From: Sphingorhabdus sp.
Lineage (GTDB): Bacteria; Pseudomonadota; Alphaproteobacteria; Sphingomonadales; Sphingomonadaceae
Assembly (NCBI RefSeq): GCF_023910635.1
Contig: NZ_JAAVVZ010000008.1
Coordinates: 1-45,430, forward strand
DNA length: 45,430 bases
Direction of reading: 5' to 3'
Below are positions 9,496 to 18,314 of this stretch, piece by piece; within the stretch, counting starts at the first letter, position 1, and each line of letters begins with the position of its first letter. The position numbers were made by a program, and so were the translations under genes. The notes below the pieces were generated by a model. It saw only the letters and a list, made by a program, of their open reading frames with translations, was not told the DNA's origin and made no database searches.

Positions 9496-9822
9496 ATGGC
9501 GTTTGTTATCTTAGGTGCTGCCGCTGGTGGTGCTGGTGGTTCTGCATTTTTCGTGCAGTTGTTTCCGCTCCTGCTGATCTTTGTTGTATTCTACCTTTTC
9601 CTCATCCGTCCCCAGCAAAAGCGGGCGAAGGCGCATGAGGCCAAGATCGCTGGAGTTCAGAAGAATGACGACGTCGTGACCGCTGGCGGGCTGATGGGCA
9701 AAGTGACTAAGGTTGCCGACGATCATGTCGAAGTTGAAATCGCGCCAAATGTGCGGGTGAAGGCGGTCAAGTCAACCATCGCCAATGTGCAGTCGCGCAA
9801 TGCCAAAGCCGCGAATGATTAA
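9496..9822 (+). CDS. yajC: Preprotein translocase subunit YajC
   Basis: A 108-residue single-span inner-membrane protein that joins SecD and SecF in the accessory complex of the Sec translocon. A small glycine/alanine-rich N-terminus is followed by a membrane helix (about residues 18-37) and the family RPQQKR motif (38-43), then a basic cytoplasmic domain with the VTAGGLMGKV motif. I chose the ATG at 9496 because GAGG lies 6 bases upstream; the in-frame TTG at 9463 would add 11 residues without a ribosome site. secD follows after 68 bp. Confidence 0.95.
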   Translation: MAFVILGAAAGGAGGSAFFVQLFPLLLIFVVFYLFLIRPQQKRAKAHEAKIAGVQKNDDVVTAGGLMGKVTKVADDHVEVEIAPNVRVKAVKSTIANVQSRNAKAAND

Positions 9823-9890
9823 CCCTTTGGGTTGAAAGGCTTTGCCGCCAGCCCCACATATTGCCTTCATAGCTCGTTCGGACACACCCT

Positions 9891-11489
9891 ATGCTTGATT
9901 TTCCCCGTTGGCGCATATGGATGCTCAACATTGTGCTGATTGTCGGGATAGCCTTTGCTATTCCGAGCCTGTTGCCATCGCAAATGCGTGCGCAGCTTGC
10001 GCAATTTGTGCCCACACCAACTATCAATCTGGGTCTCGACCTTGCCGGCGGAAGTCATATCTTGCTTGAGGCGGACACGTCGCAACTATCAGAGGCCCGG
10101 CTCGAAGCGTTGGAGGACAGTGTCCGCACAGCTATGCGCCGTGCCAATCCGCAAATTGCGATCGCTGATGTCTCGCGCAGTGAAGGCCAATTAAGCTTTA
10201 ACGTCACCGACATGTCCAAGGTAGATGCTGCCCGTGAAGTGATTTTGCCGCTGATTAGCAATACTACGGGCACGCGGGATTGGAATATCGGCGTAAACAA
10301 CGGCAACCGAATCATTCTGTCACCAGCAAGCTCTGGCGACGAAACTGCGCTTGACCAAGCGATGGACACGGCCAAGGACGTCATTGACCGCCGGATTAAC
10401 GCGCTTGGCACGTTGGAGCCGACGATCATTCGTCAGGGTGAGAACCGCATCGTCGTTCAGGTTCCCGGATTGGATGATCCAGAGGCGTTGAAGGCATTGA
10501 TTGGTAAAACCGCAAAGCTCGAATTCAAACTGGTTGATGAACAGGCTGATCCCGACCAAACCGCGCAAGGCAAGGCCCGCGTCGGTAGCCAAGTTCTGCC
10601 CTATCCCGACAATCCCACTGGTCTGCCGTACATAGCGGTGCGCCGCTTGGGCGGCATATCCGGCGACAAGTTGGTCAAGGCTGACCCGACATTCGACCCA
10701 CAGACCAATGAACCTGCTGTCACCATCCAATTTGATTCCGAGGGCGGTCAAAGATTTGCTCGCATGACTCAGCAAAATGTGAACAAATTGTTCGCGATTG
10801 TGCTCGATGGCCAAGTCATCTCCGCGCCGCAAATTCGTGAGCCGATTTTCGGCGGCGTATCGCAGATTTCGGGTAGCTTCACGACCGAGAGCGCCAATGC
10901 GCTTTCGATCTCGCTCCGCTCTGGTGCGTTGCCGGTTGACCTGACGATTGTTGAGGAACGTTCGGTTGGGCCAGACCTTGGCGCTGATTCCATCCGGCGT
11001 GGGGTTTTGGCTGCGGTTATCGGTACAACCGCCATTCTTGTGCTCATGTTCCTCGTTTACGGCCGCTTTGGCATGTATGCCAATATTGCGTTGGTTATCA
11101 ATATTTTGATGATCTTGGGCGTTATGGGCGTTGCGAACGCCACGCTGACTTTGCCGGGGATTGCGGGCTTTGTCCTGACGATTGGTGCGGCGGTTGACGC
11201 GAACGTGCTGATCAACGAACGTATTCGCGAAGAACTGAAACGTGGCCGCCGTGTGGTGCAGGCCATTGAGTTCGGGTACAAAGAAGCGAGCCGCGCGATT
11301 TTCGATGCGAACAGCACAAACGTCATCGCGGCGGTTTTGCTCTTCATTTTCGGGTCGGGACCCATTCGTGGATTTGCAGTGGTTTTGATGATCGGGATTG
11401 TGACCTCGGTTTTCACCGCCGTGACCATCACCCGCATGTGGGTGTCGCTCTGGGTGAAGCGCACGCGCCCCACTGAATTGACGATTTGA
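9891..11489 (+). CDS. secD: Protein translocase subunit SecD
   Basis: A 532-residue RND-type membrane protein that works with SecF to pull exported proteins through the Sec channel using the proton gradient. An N-terminal membrane helix (about residues 8-25) is followed by the LGLDLAGGSHILLEAD motif, a large periplasmic part, and a C-terminal bundle of membrane helices including the conserved GAAVDANVLINERIREE segment. The length fits alphaproteobacterial SecD. It lies between yajC and secF, ten bases from secF, so the three are probably one transcript. Confidence 0.97.
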   Translation: MLDFPRWRIWMLNIVLIVGIAFAIPSLLPSQMRAQLAQFVPTPTINLGLDLAGGSHILLEADTSQLSEARLEALEDSVRTAMRRANPQIAIADVSRSEGQLSFNVTDMSKVDAAREVILPLISNTTGTRDWNIGVNNGNRIILSPASSGDETALDQAMDTAKDVIDRRINALGTLEPTIIRQGENRIVVQVPGLDDPEALKALIGKTAKLEFKLVDEQADPDQTAQGKARVGSQVLPYPDNPTGLPYIAVRRLGGISGDKLVKADPTFDPQTNEPAVTIQFDSEGGQRFARMTQQNVNKLFAIVLDGQVISAPQIREPIFGGVSQISGSFTTESANALSISLRSGALPVDLTIVEERSVGPDLGADSIRRGVLAAVIGTTAILVLMFLVYGRFGMYANIALVINILMILGVMGVANATLTLPGIAGFVLTIGAAVDANVLINERIREELKRGRRVVQAIEFGYKEASRAIFDANSTNVIAAVLLFIFGSGPIRGFAVVLMIGIVTSVFTAVTITRMWVSLWVKRTRPTELTI

Positions 11490-11499
11490 GGATATTGAT

Positions 11500-12489
11500 A
11501 TGAAACTGCTCAAACTCGTTCGCGATGACACAAATATCGACTTTCTCAGATGGCGTGTCTGGGCTTTTGCGATCAGCTTACTTCTGATGGCGGCATCGGT
11601 AGGGTTGGTCGCGACCAAGGGCCTGAACTTTGGCGTCGATTTCATCGGCGGCCAGATGATCCGCGCAACCTTTACGCAAAGCGCCACGGCACCCGTGACC
11701 GAATTGCGCGAAACGGTGGGCAGTCTTGGTTATGGCGACCCGACAATTCAGCGTTTCGGCGCTGAAAACCAAGTGTCGATCCGCATGAAATTGCCCGAAG
11801 GCGCGGACAAGAACCCGGAACTGGCCAATGCCATGGCCGAGAAAATCACCAGCAGTTTGAAGGCCGGTCATCCCGATGTGCGGATTGACGGGGTCGACTC
11901 CGTGTCCGGCAAGGTTTCGGAGGAGTTGTTCGGCAAGGGTGTATTGGCACTTCTGGCCGCAATGGCGGGGGTTTCGATCTATATCTGGTTCCGTTTTGAA
12001 TGGCAGTTTGGTGTCGGCGCGATCTGGTCACTGGTCCACGATGTAACGCTTACCTTTGGGTTATTTGCGTTGACGGGGTGGGAGTTTGACCTGAACATCA
12101 TTGCCGCGTTGCTCACCATCATCGGCTATTCCTTGAACGATACCGTCGTAATTTATGACCGCATCCGCGAAAACCTGATGAAGTTCCGAAAAATGGAAAT
12201 GGCCTCGCTGTTGAACCTGTCCGTCAATGAAACCTTGTCGCGGACGGTGATGACCAGCGTATCGATTTCGCTGCCGCTGATCGTGCTGGTGCTGTTTGGA
12301 CCGGACGTTATCTTTGGTTTCAGCATGGCCATGGCATTTGGTATTGTCGTGGGGACCTATTCGTCCATCTATCAGGCATCACCAATTTTGATCTGGCTTA
12401 AGGTTGGTTCGCATAGCTTCGTCCCGACTGACGAAGTGACGGGTTCTAAGGCCGAACGGATAGGCGCAGACTTCGGCGCGCAGCCTTAA
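11500..12489 (+). CDS. secF: Protein translocase subunit SecF
   Basis: A 329-residue partner of SecD in the inner membrane. It has the typical first helix, the LNFGVDFIGGQ motif, a short periplasmic domain, and the five-helix C-terminal part with SLNDTVVIYDRIRENL. A GAGGA ribosome site precedes the ATG. It ends three bases before the stop codon of the convergent XRE-like regulator, with no room for a terminator. Confidence 0.97.
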   Translation: MKLLKLVRDDTNIDFLRWRVWAFAISLLLMAASVGLVATKGLNFGVDFIGGQMIRATFTQSATAPVTELRETVGSLGYGDPTIQRFGAENQVSIRMKLPEGADKNPELANAMAEKITSSLKAGHPDVRIDGVDSVSGKVSEELFGKGVLALLAAMAGVSIYIWFRFEWQFGVGAIWSLVHDVTLTFGLFALTGWEFDLNIIAALLTIIGYSLNDTVVIYDRIRENLMKFRKMEMASLLNLSVNETLSRTVMTSVSISLPLIVLVLFGPDVIFGFSMAMAFGIVVGTYSSIYQASPILIWLKVGSHSFVPTDEVTGSKAERIGADFGAQP

Positions 12490-12492
12490 CGG

Positions 12493-13056
12493 CTATAGCT
12501 TACGGACGAGCCGGACGGCTTTGGCAATCCAGGCTGGGTCAGTCACGACTTGTTGACGTGCGCCGGCCTCAAGCGGCAGAAGGTGGAGCTTGCTTGCATC
12601 GCGACCAAGCAAGCGGCCAAAGATGAACCGTCCGCCCGGTCGCGGCACAAGGACATCCAAATTCAGCGCAGAGGAAAAATCGTTCGGTTGTAGCTGCTCA
12701 AGCCATAATTCATCGCCGCGTCGATATTCGCCCATTGCCGCCGCAATCCGAAGCCCGACCATGCTGCCGCCGACATTGGGAACCATGATGCGCTCCTCCT
12801 GAGTTGGGGCATAAGTTCCATCCTCATGCAGCACCGCCGCGACTGGCAGAAATTGTTGGTCAGGCAGGGCAACGAGATCGCTGGAATCCACGCCCAAAGC
12901 ATCCGCAATGCGGTTAATCCAGATGAGCGACAGCACGCGCATGCCGGTTTCGAGGCGGCCTATGGTTTGTGCCGTTGTTGGTGGATTGCAGCGTTCGGCT
13001 ACATCGGAAAGTGTCAGGCCCTTGGCCCTTCGAACATCGCGAATTCGACTTTGCAT
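12493..13056 (-). CDS. XRE-family transcriptional regulator with C-terminal sensor-like domain
   Basis: A 187-residue protein. Residues about 4-58 form a lambda-repressor-type helix-turn-helix (RIRDVRRAKGLTLSDVAERC, then TIGRLETGMR). The rest resembles the S24/LexA-like beta fold seen in many repressors, but I do not recognise a Ser-Lys catalytic pair. The start is taken at 13056, where GGAG lies 6 bases upstream on the minus strand; the longer in-frame ATG at 13113 gives an unrelated N-terminus. It is transcribed away from a DUF6456 gene starting 88 bp away, so the two may share a control region, and self-regulation is likely (inference). Confidence 0.8.
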   Translation of the reverse strand: MQSRIRDVRRAKGLTLSDVAERCNPPTTAQTIGRLETGMRVLSLIWINRIADALGVDSSDLVALPDQQFLPVAAVLHEDGTYAPTQEERIMVPNVGGSMVGLRIAAAMGEYRRGDELWLEQLQPNDFSSALNLDVLVPRPGGRFIFGRLLGRDASKLHLLPLEAGARQQVVTDPAWIAKAVRLVRKL

Positions 13057-13144
13057 GGAACACTCCGTTACCAAATAGGTTTTTTCTTTCCTACAATATT
13101 TACCACATGGCAAGGGTGATTCGAACAGTCAAAGGAGATTATCG

Positions 13145-13642
13145 ATGCCCGCCAAATCCCATTCGAACCGAAAATTTCACGATCCACGCATGTTGGTCGA
13201 AAACCCAGTGGCGGAAAGTCGTGCCACCCGGCGCACCGTCACGATTAACCTATCGGAATCGCCACTGTCGTGGCTGCACGCACGTGGCCATTTGTCGAAC
13301 CGACAAATGTTGGCTGGCGAGACATTACGCGGGGATTATGAATCAGCCGCACTTGGACCGCATGTGACAATGTCGTGGGAGAATGTCCCGCGCAGCCGTC
13401 AAAAACGCGGTGCGCCATCGGGCCTGAACCGAACGGAACGGATGATGCAGGCCAAAAGCCGCTTTGACGGCGCGCTGAACGCGCTTGGCCCCGATTTGTC
13501 GGATATTGCGTGGCGAGTCATTTGCGTTGGGGAAAGTGTGCCCGCTGCGGAACGTGAAATGTCGTGGCCTGTGCGGTCGGGAAAACTCGTGCTAAAAATC
13601 GCGCTAGATCGACTGGCGGCCTTTTACCGCATTCCTGGCTAG
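13145..13642 (+). CDS. DUF6456 domain-containing protein
   Basis: A 165-residue soluble protein with a basic, disordered N-terminus. From about residue 38 it follows the DUF6456 pattern: SPLSWLHARG, AGETLRGDYESAALGP with VTMSW, AKSRFDGALNALGPDLSD with WRVICVGE, and a C-terminal GKLVLKIALDRLAAFY. The family is uncharacterised, and the C-terminal pattern looks like a DNA-binding fold (inference). An AAGGAG ribosome site lies 7 bases before the ATG. It diverges from the XRE-like regulator. Confidence 0.8.
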   Translation: MPAKSHSNRKFHDPRMLVENPVAESRATRRTVTINLSESPLSWLHARGHLSNRQMLAGETLRGDYESAALGPHVTMSWENVPRSRQKRGAPSGLNRTERMMQAKSRFDGALNALGPDLSDIAWRVICVGESVPAAEREMSWPVRSGKLVLKIALDRLAAFYRIPG

Positions 13643-13651
13643 GTCCTGACG

Positions 13652-15454
13652 CTAGAATGTGGAATCCTCGACCATCATCGCGAGTTCGAGCCAACGTTCC
13701 TCCGCGGCATCCTTTTCGGCGCGCAGGCTTTCGGTCTTGGTGGTCAGTTCGGCAAAGCGCGCTGGCTTTTGCGTGTACAAAGCCGGGTCGCTCATTTCCT
13801 TCTCCGCCGCCGCAATCTCCGCATCGATGTCTGTGATGCGCTTTGGCAGGAGGTCATAGTCGCGCTGGTCTTTGTAGGTCAGCTTGACTTTCTTTAGTGC
13901 TGATGGGGCCGCAGAGGCGGGCTCGGTCGAAACGGTTTTTTCGGTCCTCTTGGCGGCGGGCTTGTCCCGCTTGTCGCGTTTTTCTTCCCAATCAGCATAT
14001 CCGCCGGCGATGATATCGACATGGCCTGAACCATCCAAACCTAGCGTCAAATTGACCGTCCGGTCTAGAAAGTCGCGGTCATGGCTGACAATCAAAACCG
14101 TGCCGTCATAATCGGCGATAACCTCTTGCAACAGGTCCAGCGTTTCCAGATCAAGGTCGTTGGTCGGTTCGTCCAACACCAGCAAATTGGCTTCCCTGGC
14201 AAATTCTCGGGCGAGCAAAATGCGCGATTGCTCGCCGCCGGACAAGGAACCGATCCGCGCCTCAATCAAGGCGGGGTCGAACAGGAATTCCTTGAGATAA
14301 CCCTGTACATGTTTGCGAACGCCGCGCACATCGATCCAGTCGCTGCCATCGGCCAACACATCGCGCACGCGTTTTTCGGGCGTCAGCAATTTGCGTTGCT
14401 GGTCAATGACGATGCCTGTCAGCGTTGGTGACAGCGTGATGCTGCCCGTGTCGGGTTCAGTTTCACCGGTCAGTATACGGATCAGCGTTGTTTTGCCCGT
14501 ACCATTTGCGCCGACAACGCCGATGCGGTCGCCGCGTTGAATGCGCAGCGTGAAATCCTTAATAATCGTGCGATCGCCAAAGCTTTTGCAGACATTCTGC
14601 GCGCTGATGACCGTTTTGGTTTTGCTGTCGTCGCTTGAAGCAGCGAGCTTGGCCGTCCCTTGCGGGCCAATCATCGCGGCCCGCGCGGCACGCATTTCCC
14701 AAAGCTTTGCCAACCGGCCTTGATTTCGCTTGCGCCGCGCAGTGACGCCGCGTTCCAACCAATGCGCCTCAATCTTCAACTTGGCATCCAGACGGTCTGC
14801 ATTGCGCGCATCTTCGGCAAAGACGCGTTCAGTCCATGCGTCATAGCCGCCAAAGCCGATTTCATTGCGGCGCAGCAGCCCGCGATCCAGCCAGAATGTC
14901 TGTCGCGTCAAGCGCGTCAGAAACGTCCGGTCATGGCTGATCACCATGAATGCGCCGCGATAGCGCGTGAGCCATTCCTCCAGCCATTCAATCGCGGCAA
15001 GGTCAAGATGGTTGGTCGGCTCGTCAAGAAGCAACAAGTCGGGCTCGCTTGCAAGTGCGCGGCAAATTGCCGCACGGCGTTTTTCTCCGCCGCTTGCGGT
15101 TTTCGCTTCGCGATCAAGATTGATGCCCAATTGGTCGGCAATCGCGCGCACCGCATATTCAGGCGGACCTTTTTCACCATGAATGGCAAAATCGATGAGC
15201 CGGTCGAAGGCGCTGACGTCGGGGTCTTGCTCCAACATTACGATGTTGGTGCCGGGCACGACGACGCGGTTGCCCTTGTCAGCTTCGACGGTTCCCGCCA
15301 CCAGCTTCATCAACGTCGTTTTTCCGGCCCCATTGCGACCGATGAGCGCCAACCGGTCGCGCGCGCCGATGAACAAATCCATATCCTGAAACAGCCAGCC
15401 GCCCCCTTGCTGGAGCGCGAGATTTTCGAAGGCGAAGATAGGAGGTTGCGACAT
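13652..15454 (-). CDS. uup: ABC-F family ATPase (Uup-like)
   Basis: A 600-residue protein with two ATP-binding cassettes and no membrane segments. Walker A sites are GRNGAGKTT (residues 39-47) and GANGTGKTT in the second half; signature motifs are ASGGEKRR and LSGGEQSR; both Walker B segments end LLLDEPTNHLD or LVLDEPTNDLD. The C-terminus is a charged helical tail (about 530-600), as in Uup, which binds branched DNA or ribosomes. It converges on DUF6456, with 9 bases between stop codons. Confidence 0.92.
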   Translation of the reverse strand: MSQPPIFAFENLALQQGGGWLFQDMDLFIGARDRLALIGRNGAGKTTLMKLVAGTVEADKGNRVVVPGTNIVMLEQDPDVSAFDRLIDFAIHGEKGPPEYAVRAIADQLGINLDREAKTASGGEKRRAAICRALASEPDLLLLDEPTNHLDLAAIEWLEEWLTRYRGAFMVISHDRTFLTRLTRQTFWLDRGLLRRNEIGFGGYDAWTERVFAEDARNADRLDAKLKIEAHWLERGVTARRKRNQGRLAKLWEMRAARAAMIGPQGTAKLAASSDDSKTKTVISAQNVCKSFGDRTIIKDFTLRIQRGDRIGVVGANGTGKTTLIRILTGETEPDTGSITLSPTLTGIVIDQQRKLLTPEKRVRDVLADGSDWIDVRGVRKHVQGYLKEFLFDPALIEARIGSLSGGEQSRILLAREFAREANLLVLDEPTNDLDLETLDLLQEVIADYDGTVLIVSHDRDFLDRTVNLTLGLDGSGHVDIIAGGYADWEEKRDKRDKPAAKRTEKTVSTEPASAAPSALKKVKLTYKDQRDYDLLPKRITDIDAEIAAAEKEMSDPALYTQKPARFAELTTKTESLRAEKDAAEERWLELAMMVEDSTF

Positions 15455-15517
15455 ATGGGCTGGCGGATAGGGGGTAGTACCAGCAGGGGCAAGCCAGATT
15501 GTCTAATCAGCATATTT

Positions 15518-15545
15518 TGTCATTCCCGTTTTCGCGGAAATGACA
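15518..15545. repeat. Short palindromic intergenic repeat
   Basis: TGTCATTCCCG (15518-15528) pairs with CGGAAATGACA (15535-15545) apart from one mismatch, around a 6-base loop. It matches the style of the TCATTCCCGCGAAAGCGGGAATGA palindromes scattered in alphaproteobacterial genomes. It lies between the ABC-F gene and the transaminase gene. Confidence 0.6.
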
Positions 15546-15589
15546 ATGTGGATGTTGACGATGGCTGATGCTTCAAGCAAAGCCCTCAC

Positions 15590-16438
15590 ATGCGCACTAT
15601 CTATCTCAACGGAAGCTACATCCCCGAAACCGAAGGCAAGGTGTCGGTGTTCGACCGTGGTTTCCTGTTTTCGGACTCAGTCTATGAGGTCGTCTCGGTA
15701 CTCGACGGCAAACTCGTTGATTTCGACGGCCATGTGCAACGCCTCGCCCGATCGCTCAAAGAAATCGGCATCATCGGCGCACCAGGCGCCGACGACTGGC
15801 TCGCCATCTGCCGCGAACTGGTTGCGCGTAATCATGTCGAAGAAGGCATGATCTATTGGCAGGTCACGCGCGGCACGCCTGAAGACCGAGATTTTGTGTT
15901 TCCGCCCGCCGACACGACGCCCACGGTTCTTGCCTTTACGCAATCGCGCACGCTTGCGGACAACCCGGTGGCGCTTCGCGGGCTTCGCGTAGTGACGATG
16001 CCTGATTTGCGTTGGGGCAGGGCGGACATCAAAACAACGCAGTTGCTGTATGCGTCCATGATGAAAAACGAAGCTATGGCACGCGGCGCGGACGACGCGT
16101 GGATGGAACGCAATGGCTGGATTACCGAAGGCAGCGCGCAAAACGCGCATATCATCACGCATGAGGGCATTTTGGTCACACACCCACTTAACCGCGAAAT
16201 CTTGCACGGCATTACCCGTGCATCCGTGCTTCCGCTTGTGGCACAACACATAGAAGAGCGGCCTTTTTCGGTTCACGAGGCGGAGCAAGCCGCCGAGGCC
16301 TTTGTGTCGTCCGCCTCAGGCTTTGTGATGCCCGTAGTGCAGATTAACGGGCATATAATCGGCAACGGCCAACCCGGTTCGGTAACCGTTCAGCTTCGCC
16401 ATGCCTATATGGATTGGGCACGCCGAACAGCAATATAA
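15590..16438 (+). CDS. dat: D-amino-acid transaminase (PLP fold type IV)
   Basis: A 282-residue cytoplasmic enzyme of aminotransferase class IV, expected to exchange amino groups between D-amino acids and 2-oxo acids, supplying D-Ala or D-Glu. The N-terminal YLNGSYIPETEGKVSVFDRG and FSDSVYEVV segments are typical. The PLP lysine is K148 in DIKTTQLL, preceded by MPDLRWGRADIK as in D-amino-acid transaminases rather than branched-chain ones; EGSAQNAHI is the phosphate-binding region. The start gives a normal family N-terminus. No partner gene is adjacent. Confidence 0.87.
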   Translation: MRTIYLNGSYIPETEGKVSVFDRGFLFSDSVYEVVSVLDGKLVDFDGHVQRLARSLKEIGIIGAPGADDWLAICRELVARNHVEEGMIYWQVTRGTPEDRDFVFPPADTTPTVLAFTQSRTLADNPVALRGLRVVTMPDLRWGRADIKTTQLLYASMMKNEAMARGADDAWMERNGWITEGSAQNAHIITHEGILVTHPLNREILHGITRASVLPLVAQHIEERPFSVHEAEQAAEAFVSSASGFVMPVVQINGHIIGNGQPGSVTVQLRHAYMDWARRTAI

Positions 16439-16465
16439 ATGGTTGGCATAAAATGGGAGTTTCAC

Positions 16466-17182
16466 ATGCGTAAATTGATTTTGGCAGCGATGCTGGTGAC
16501 CGGCGGAATGATGGCCAGTGGCGCGATGGCGACTGAGGTGCATGTTACCACCGCCAATCCGGTCATTGACCTAACGATCTCAGAAACGGTCGAAACCCCT
16601 CCGGACATCGCCACATTTTCAACGGGCGTTCAAACAATGGCACCAACGGCAAGCGCCGCGGTCCGCGCCAATAATCTGCAAATGGCATCTGTTGTTGCGC
16701 GGCTGAAGACGCTTGGCATTGCTGATCGTGATATCCAGACCACACAAATCAATTTGAATCAGCAATTTGACTATCGCGACGGGCAGCAGATTTTTAAGGG
16801 CTATCAGGCATCGAACATGGTCAATGCTAAGCTGCGCGACTTGAACAAGCTTGGCGCGTTCCTTGATGCGCTTGCGGTGGATGGCGCGACCAATTTCAAT
16901 GGACCCAGCTTCGGAATTGATGACGACAGCAGATTTCAGGAAGCCGCCCGGGATAAGGTGTGGGCTTCGGCGATGAACCGTGCGCGCAGCTTGGCACGCA
17001 AGGCGGGTTACAATGATATCCGTGTGCTGCGCGTCGAAGAAAATGATCAGGGACGGGGGTTTACACCAATGCCAATGGTTGTGCGTTCGATGGACGCCGC
17101 AGCGGAAAAAACCACCCCTATATCGCCGGGCGAACTCAGCGTTGCAGCGAGCATGTCCTTCACATTTGAAATGGTAAAATAA
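16466..17182 (+). CDS. SIMPL (DUF541) domain periplasmic protein
   Basis: A 238-residue secreted protein. The signal peptide (residues 1-22, hydrophobic core LILAAMLVTGGMMA, cleavage near AMA/TE) is followed by a SIMPL domain: ISETVETPPDIATFSTGVQT, AVRANNLQMASVVARLKTLG, DIQTTQINLNQQFDY, then a C-terminal MSFTFEM strand. Family members are periplasmic and poorly understood, with reported links to envelope stress. The start at 16466 follows GGGAG; the in-frame ATG at 16439 would spoil the signal peptide. The PepSY and two-component genes follow on the same strand. Confidence 0.87.
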   Translation: MRKLILAAMLVTGGMMASGAMATEVHVTTANPVIDLTISETVETPPDIATFSTGVQTMAPTASAAVRANNLQMASVVARLKTLGIADRDIQTTQINLNQQFDYRDGQQIFKGYQASNMVNAKLRDLNKLGAFLDALAVDGATNFNGPSFGIDDDSRFQEAARDKVWASAMNRARSLARKAGYNDIRVLRVEENDQGRGFTPMPMVVRSMDAAAEKTTPISPGELSVAASMSFTFEMVK

Positions 17183-17262
17183 TGGGTTTTGGACATCATG
17201 CGACGCGAAAAGTGGGTGCCCCATTCACTTTGCGTTCAATGCCGCACGCTTAGGGGGCAAGG

Positions 17263-17559
17263 ATGTTACACCGACTTGTCCTTGTCTCTATGTTTGCAAG
17301 CATCGCGATGCTTAGCCCCGTGACGGCCGACCCGCGTCGGGGCGAACAGAATGAGGCGCGGGAGGATATGAAGGCGGGGAAGATAAAGCGTCTTCCCGAA
17401 ATCGAGGCAATCATTGTGCCACGAATGCGCGGGATGCAGTATCTGGGACCGGAATATGATCCAGTCGCCCAAGTCTATCGTCTTAAGTTCATCAACCGCG
17501 ACCGGGTGATCTTCGTCGACGTAGATGCTCGAACAGGTAACGTGATACGTCAACGGTGA
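17263..17559 (+). CDS. Small PepSY-like periplasmic protein
   Basis: A 98-residue protein with a signal peptide (cleavage near VTA/DP). The mature part has a basic linker, then the PepSY-type pattern: a short helix (KRLPEIEAIIVPRM), the YDPVAQVYRLKFI strand and the final VDVDARTGNVIRQR strand. Single-domain PepSY proteins are periplasmic and may act as inhibitors or signals. It stands 72 bp ahead of an OmpR-type regulator and its kinase, a common arrangement that suggests feedback on the sensor (inference). Confidence 0.8.
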   Translation: MLHRLVLVSMFASIAMLSPVTADPRRGEQNEAREDMKAGKIKRLPEIEAIIVPRMRGMQYLGPEYDPVAQVYRLKFINRDRVIFVDVDARTGNVIRQR

Positions 17560-17631
17560 TAGGATTTTGTGGCTGCACAGAAATCTGCTAGCCACATCGA
17601 TATACAAAAATTGACAATATAAGGGAACGGC

Positions 17632-18297
17632 ATGCGCATCTTGATCGTGGAAGACGAGCCCAATTTGGGCAAGCAGCTCAAGTCAACGCTTGAAGGCGCT
17701 GGCTACGCTGTTGACCTCTCGGTTGATGGTGAGGATGGCCATTATATGGGCTTCACCGAAAATTATGACGCCGTCATCCTTGACCTTGGTCTGCCGGAAA
17801 TTGACGGGCTGACCGTTCTTGACCGCTGGCGCAAGGAAGGCAGGAAATTCCCTGTTTTGGTGCTGACGGCACGTGATAGCTGGTCGGACAAGGTCGCTGG
17901 CCTTGATGCAGGTGCCGATGATTATCTCGCCAAGCCGTTCCAGACCGAAGAATTGATTGCACGATTGCGTGCGCTTATCCGCCGTGCGTCTGGCAATGCG
18001 TCGAGCGAGTTGACTGTAGGCGATGTCCGGCTGGATACACGTTCGGGCCGTGTGACGCTTGACGGGCAGCCGGTTAAACTTACCGCGCAGGAGTATAAGC
18101 TGCTGTCGTACTTGATGCACCACAAGGGCAAGGTCGTTTCGCGGACGGAACTCATCGAACATATTTATGATCAGGATTTCGACCGCGATTCTAACACCAT
18201 TGAGGTCTTCGTGACCCGCATCCGCAAGAAACTTGGGCAGGACGTGATTTCAACGATCAGGGGCCTTGGCTACAGCCTTGAGGAACCCGTCAGCTGA
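17632..18297 (+). CDS. feuP: OmpR-family response regulator (FeuP/PhoP-like)
   Basis: A 221-residue regulator. The receiver domain (1-115) has the acidic pocket E7/D8, the phospho-acceptor D51 in VILDLGLPEIDG, and the K in LAKPF. The C-terminal winged helix (about 125-218) shows LTAQEYKLLSYLM and TIEVFVTRIRKKLG. It resembles FeuP/PhoP-type regulators of envelope functions. The kinase gene starts 17 bp later, so the two form an operon with the PepSY gene upstream. The gene name is by resemblance. Confidence 0.9.
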   Translation: MRILIVEDEPNLGKQLKSTLEGAGYAVDLSVDGEDGHYMGFTENYDAVILDLGLPEIDGLTVLDRWRKEGRKFPVLVLTARDSWSDKVAGLDAGADDYLAKPFQTEELIARLRALIRRASGNASSELTVGDVRLDTRSGRVTLDGQPVKLTAQEYKLLSYLMHHKGKVVSRTELIEHIYDQDFDRDSNTIEVFVTRIRKKLGQDVISTIRGLGYSLEEPVS

Positions 18298-18314
18298 ATC
18301 CGCCAGTCGCCATT

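Noticed and set aside
10320-11687. 455-codon antisense frame over secD/secF
   Set aside because: It has no family pattern and the sense strand encodes clear SecD and SecF throughout.
14660-15568. 302-codon frame opposite the ABC-F gene
   Set aside because: It is a shadow of the ATPase gene with no recognisable domain or ribosome site.
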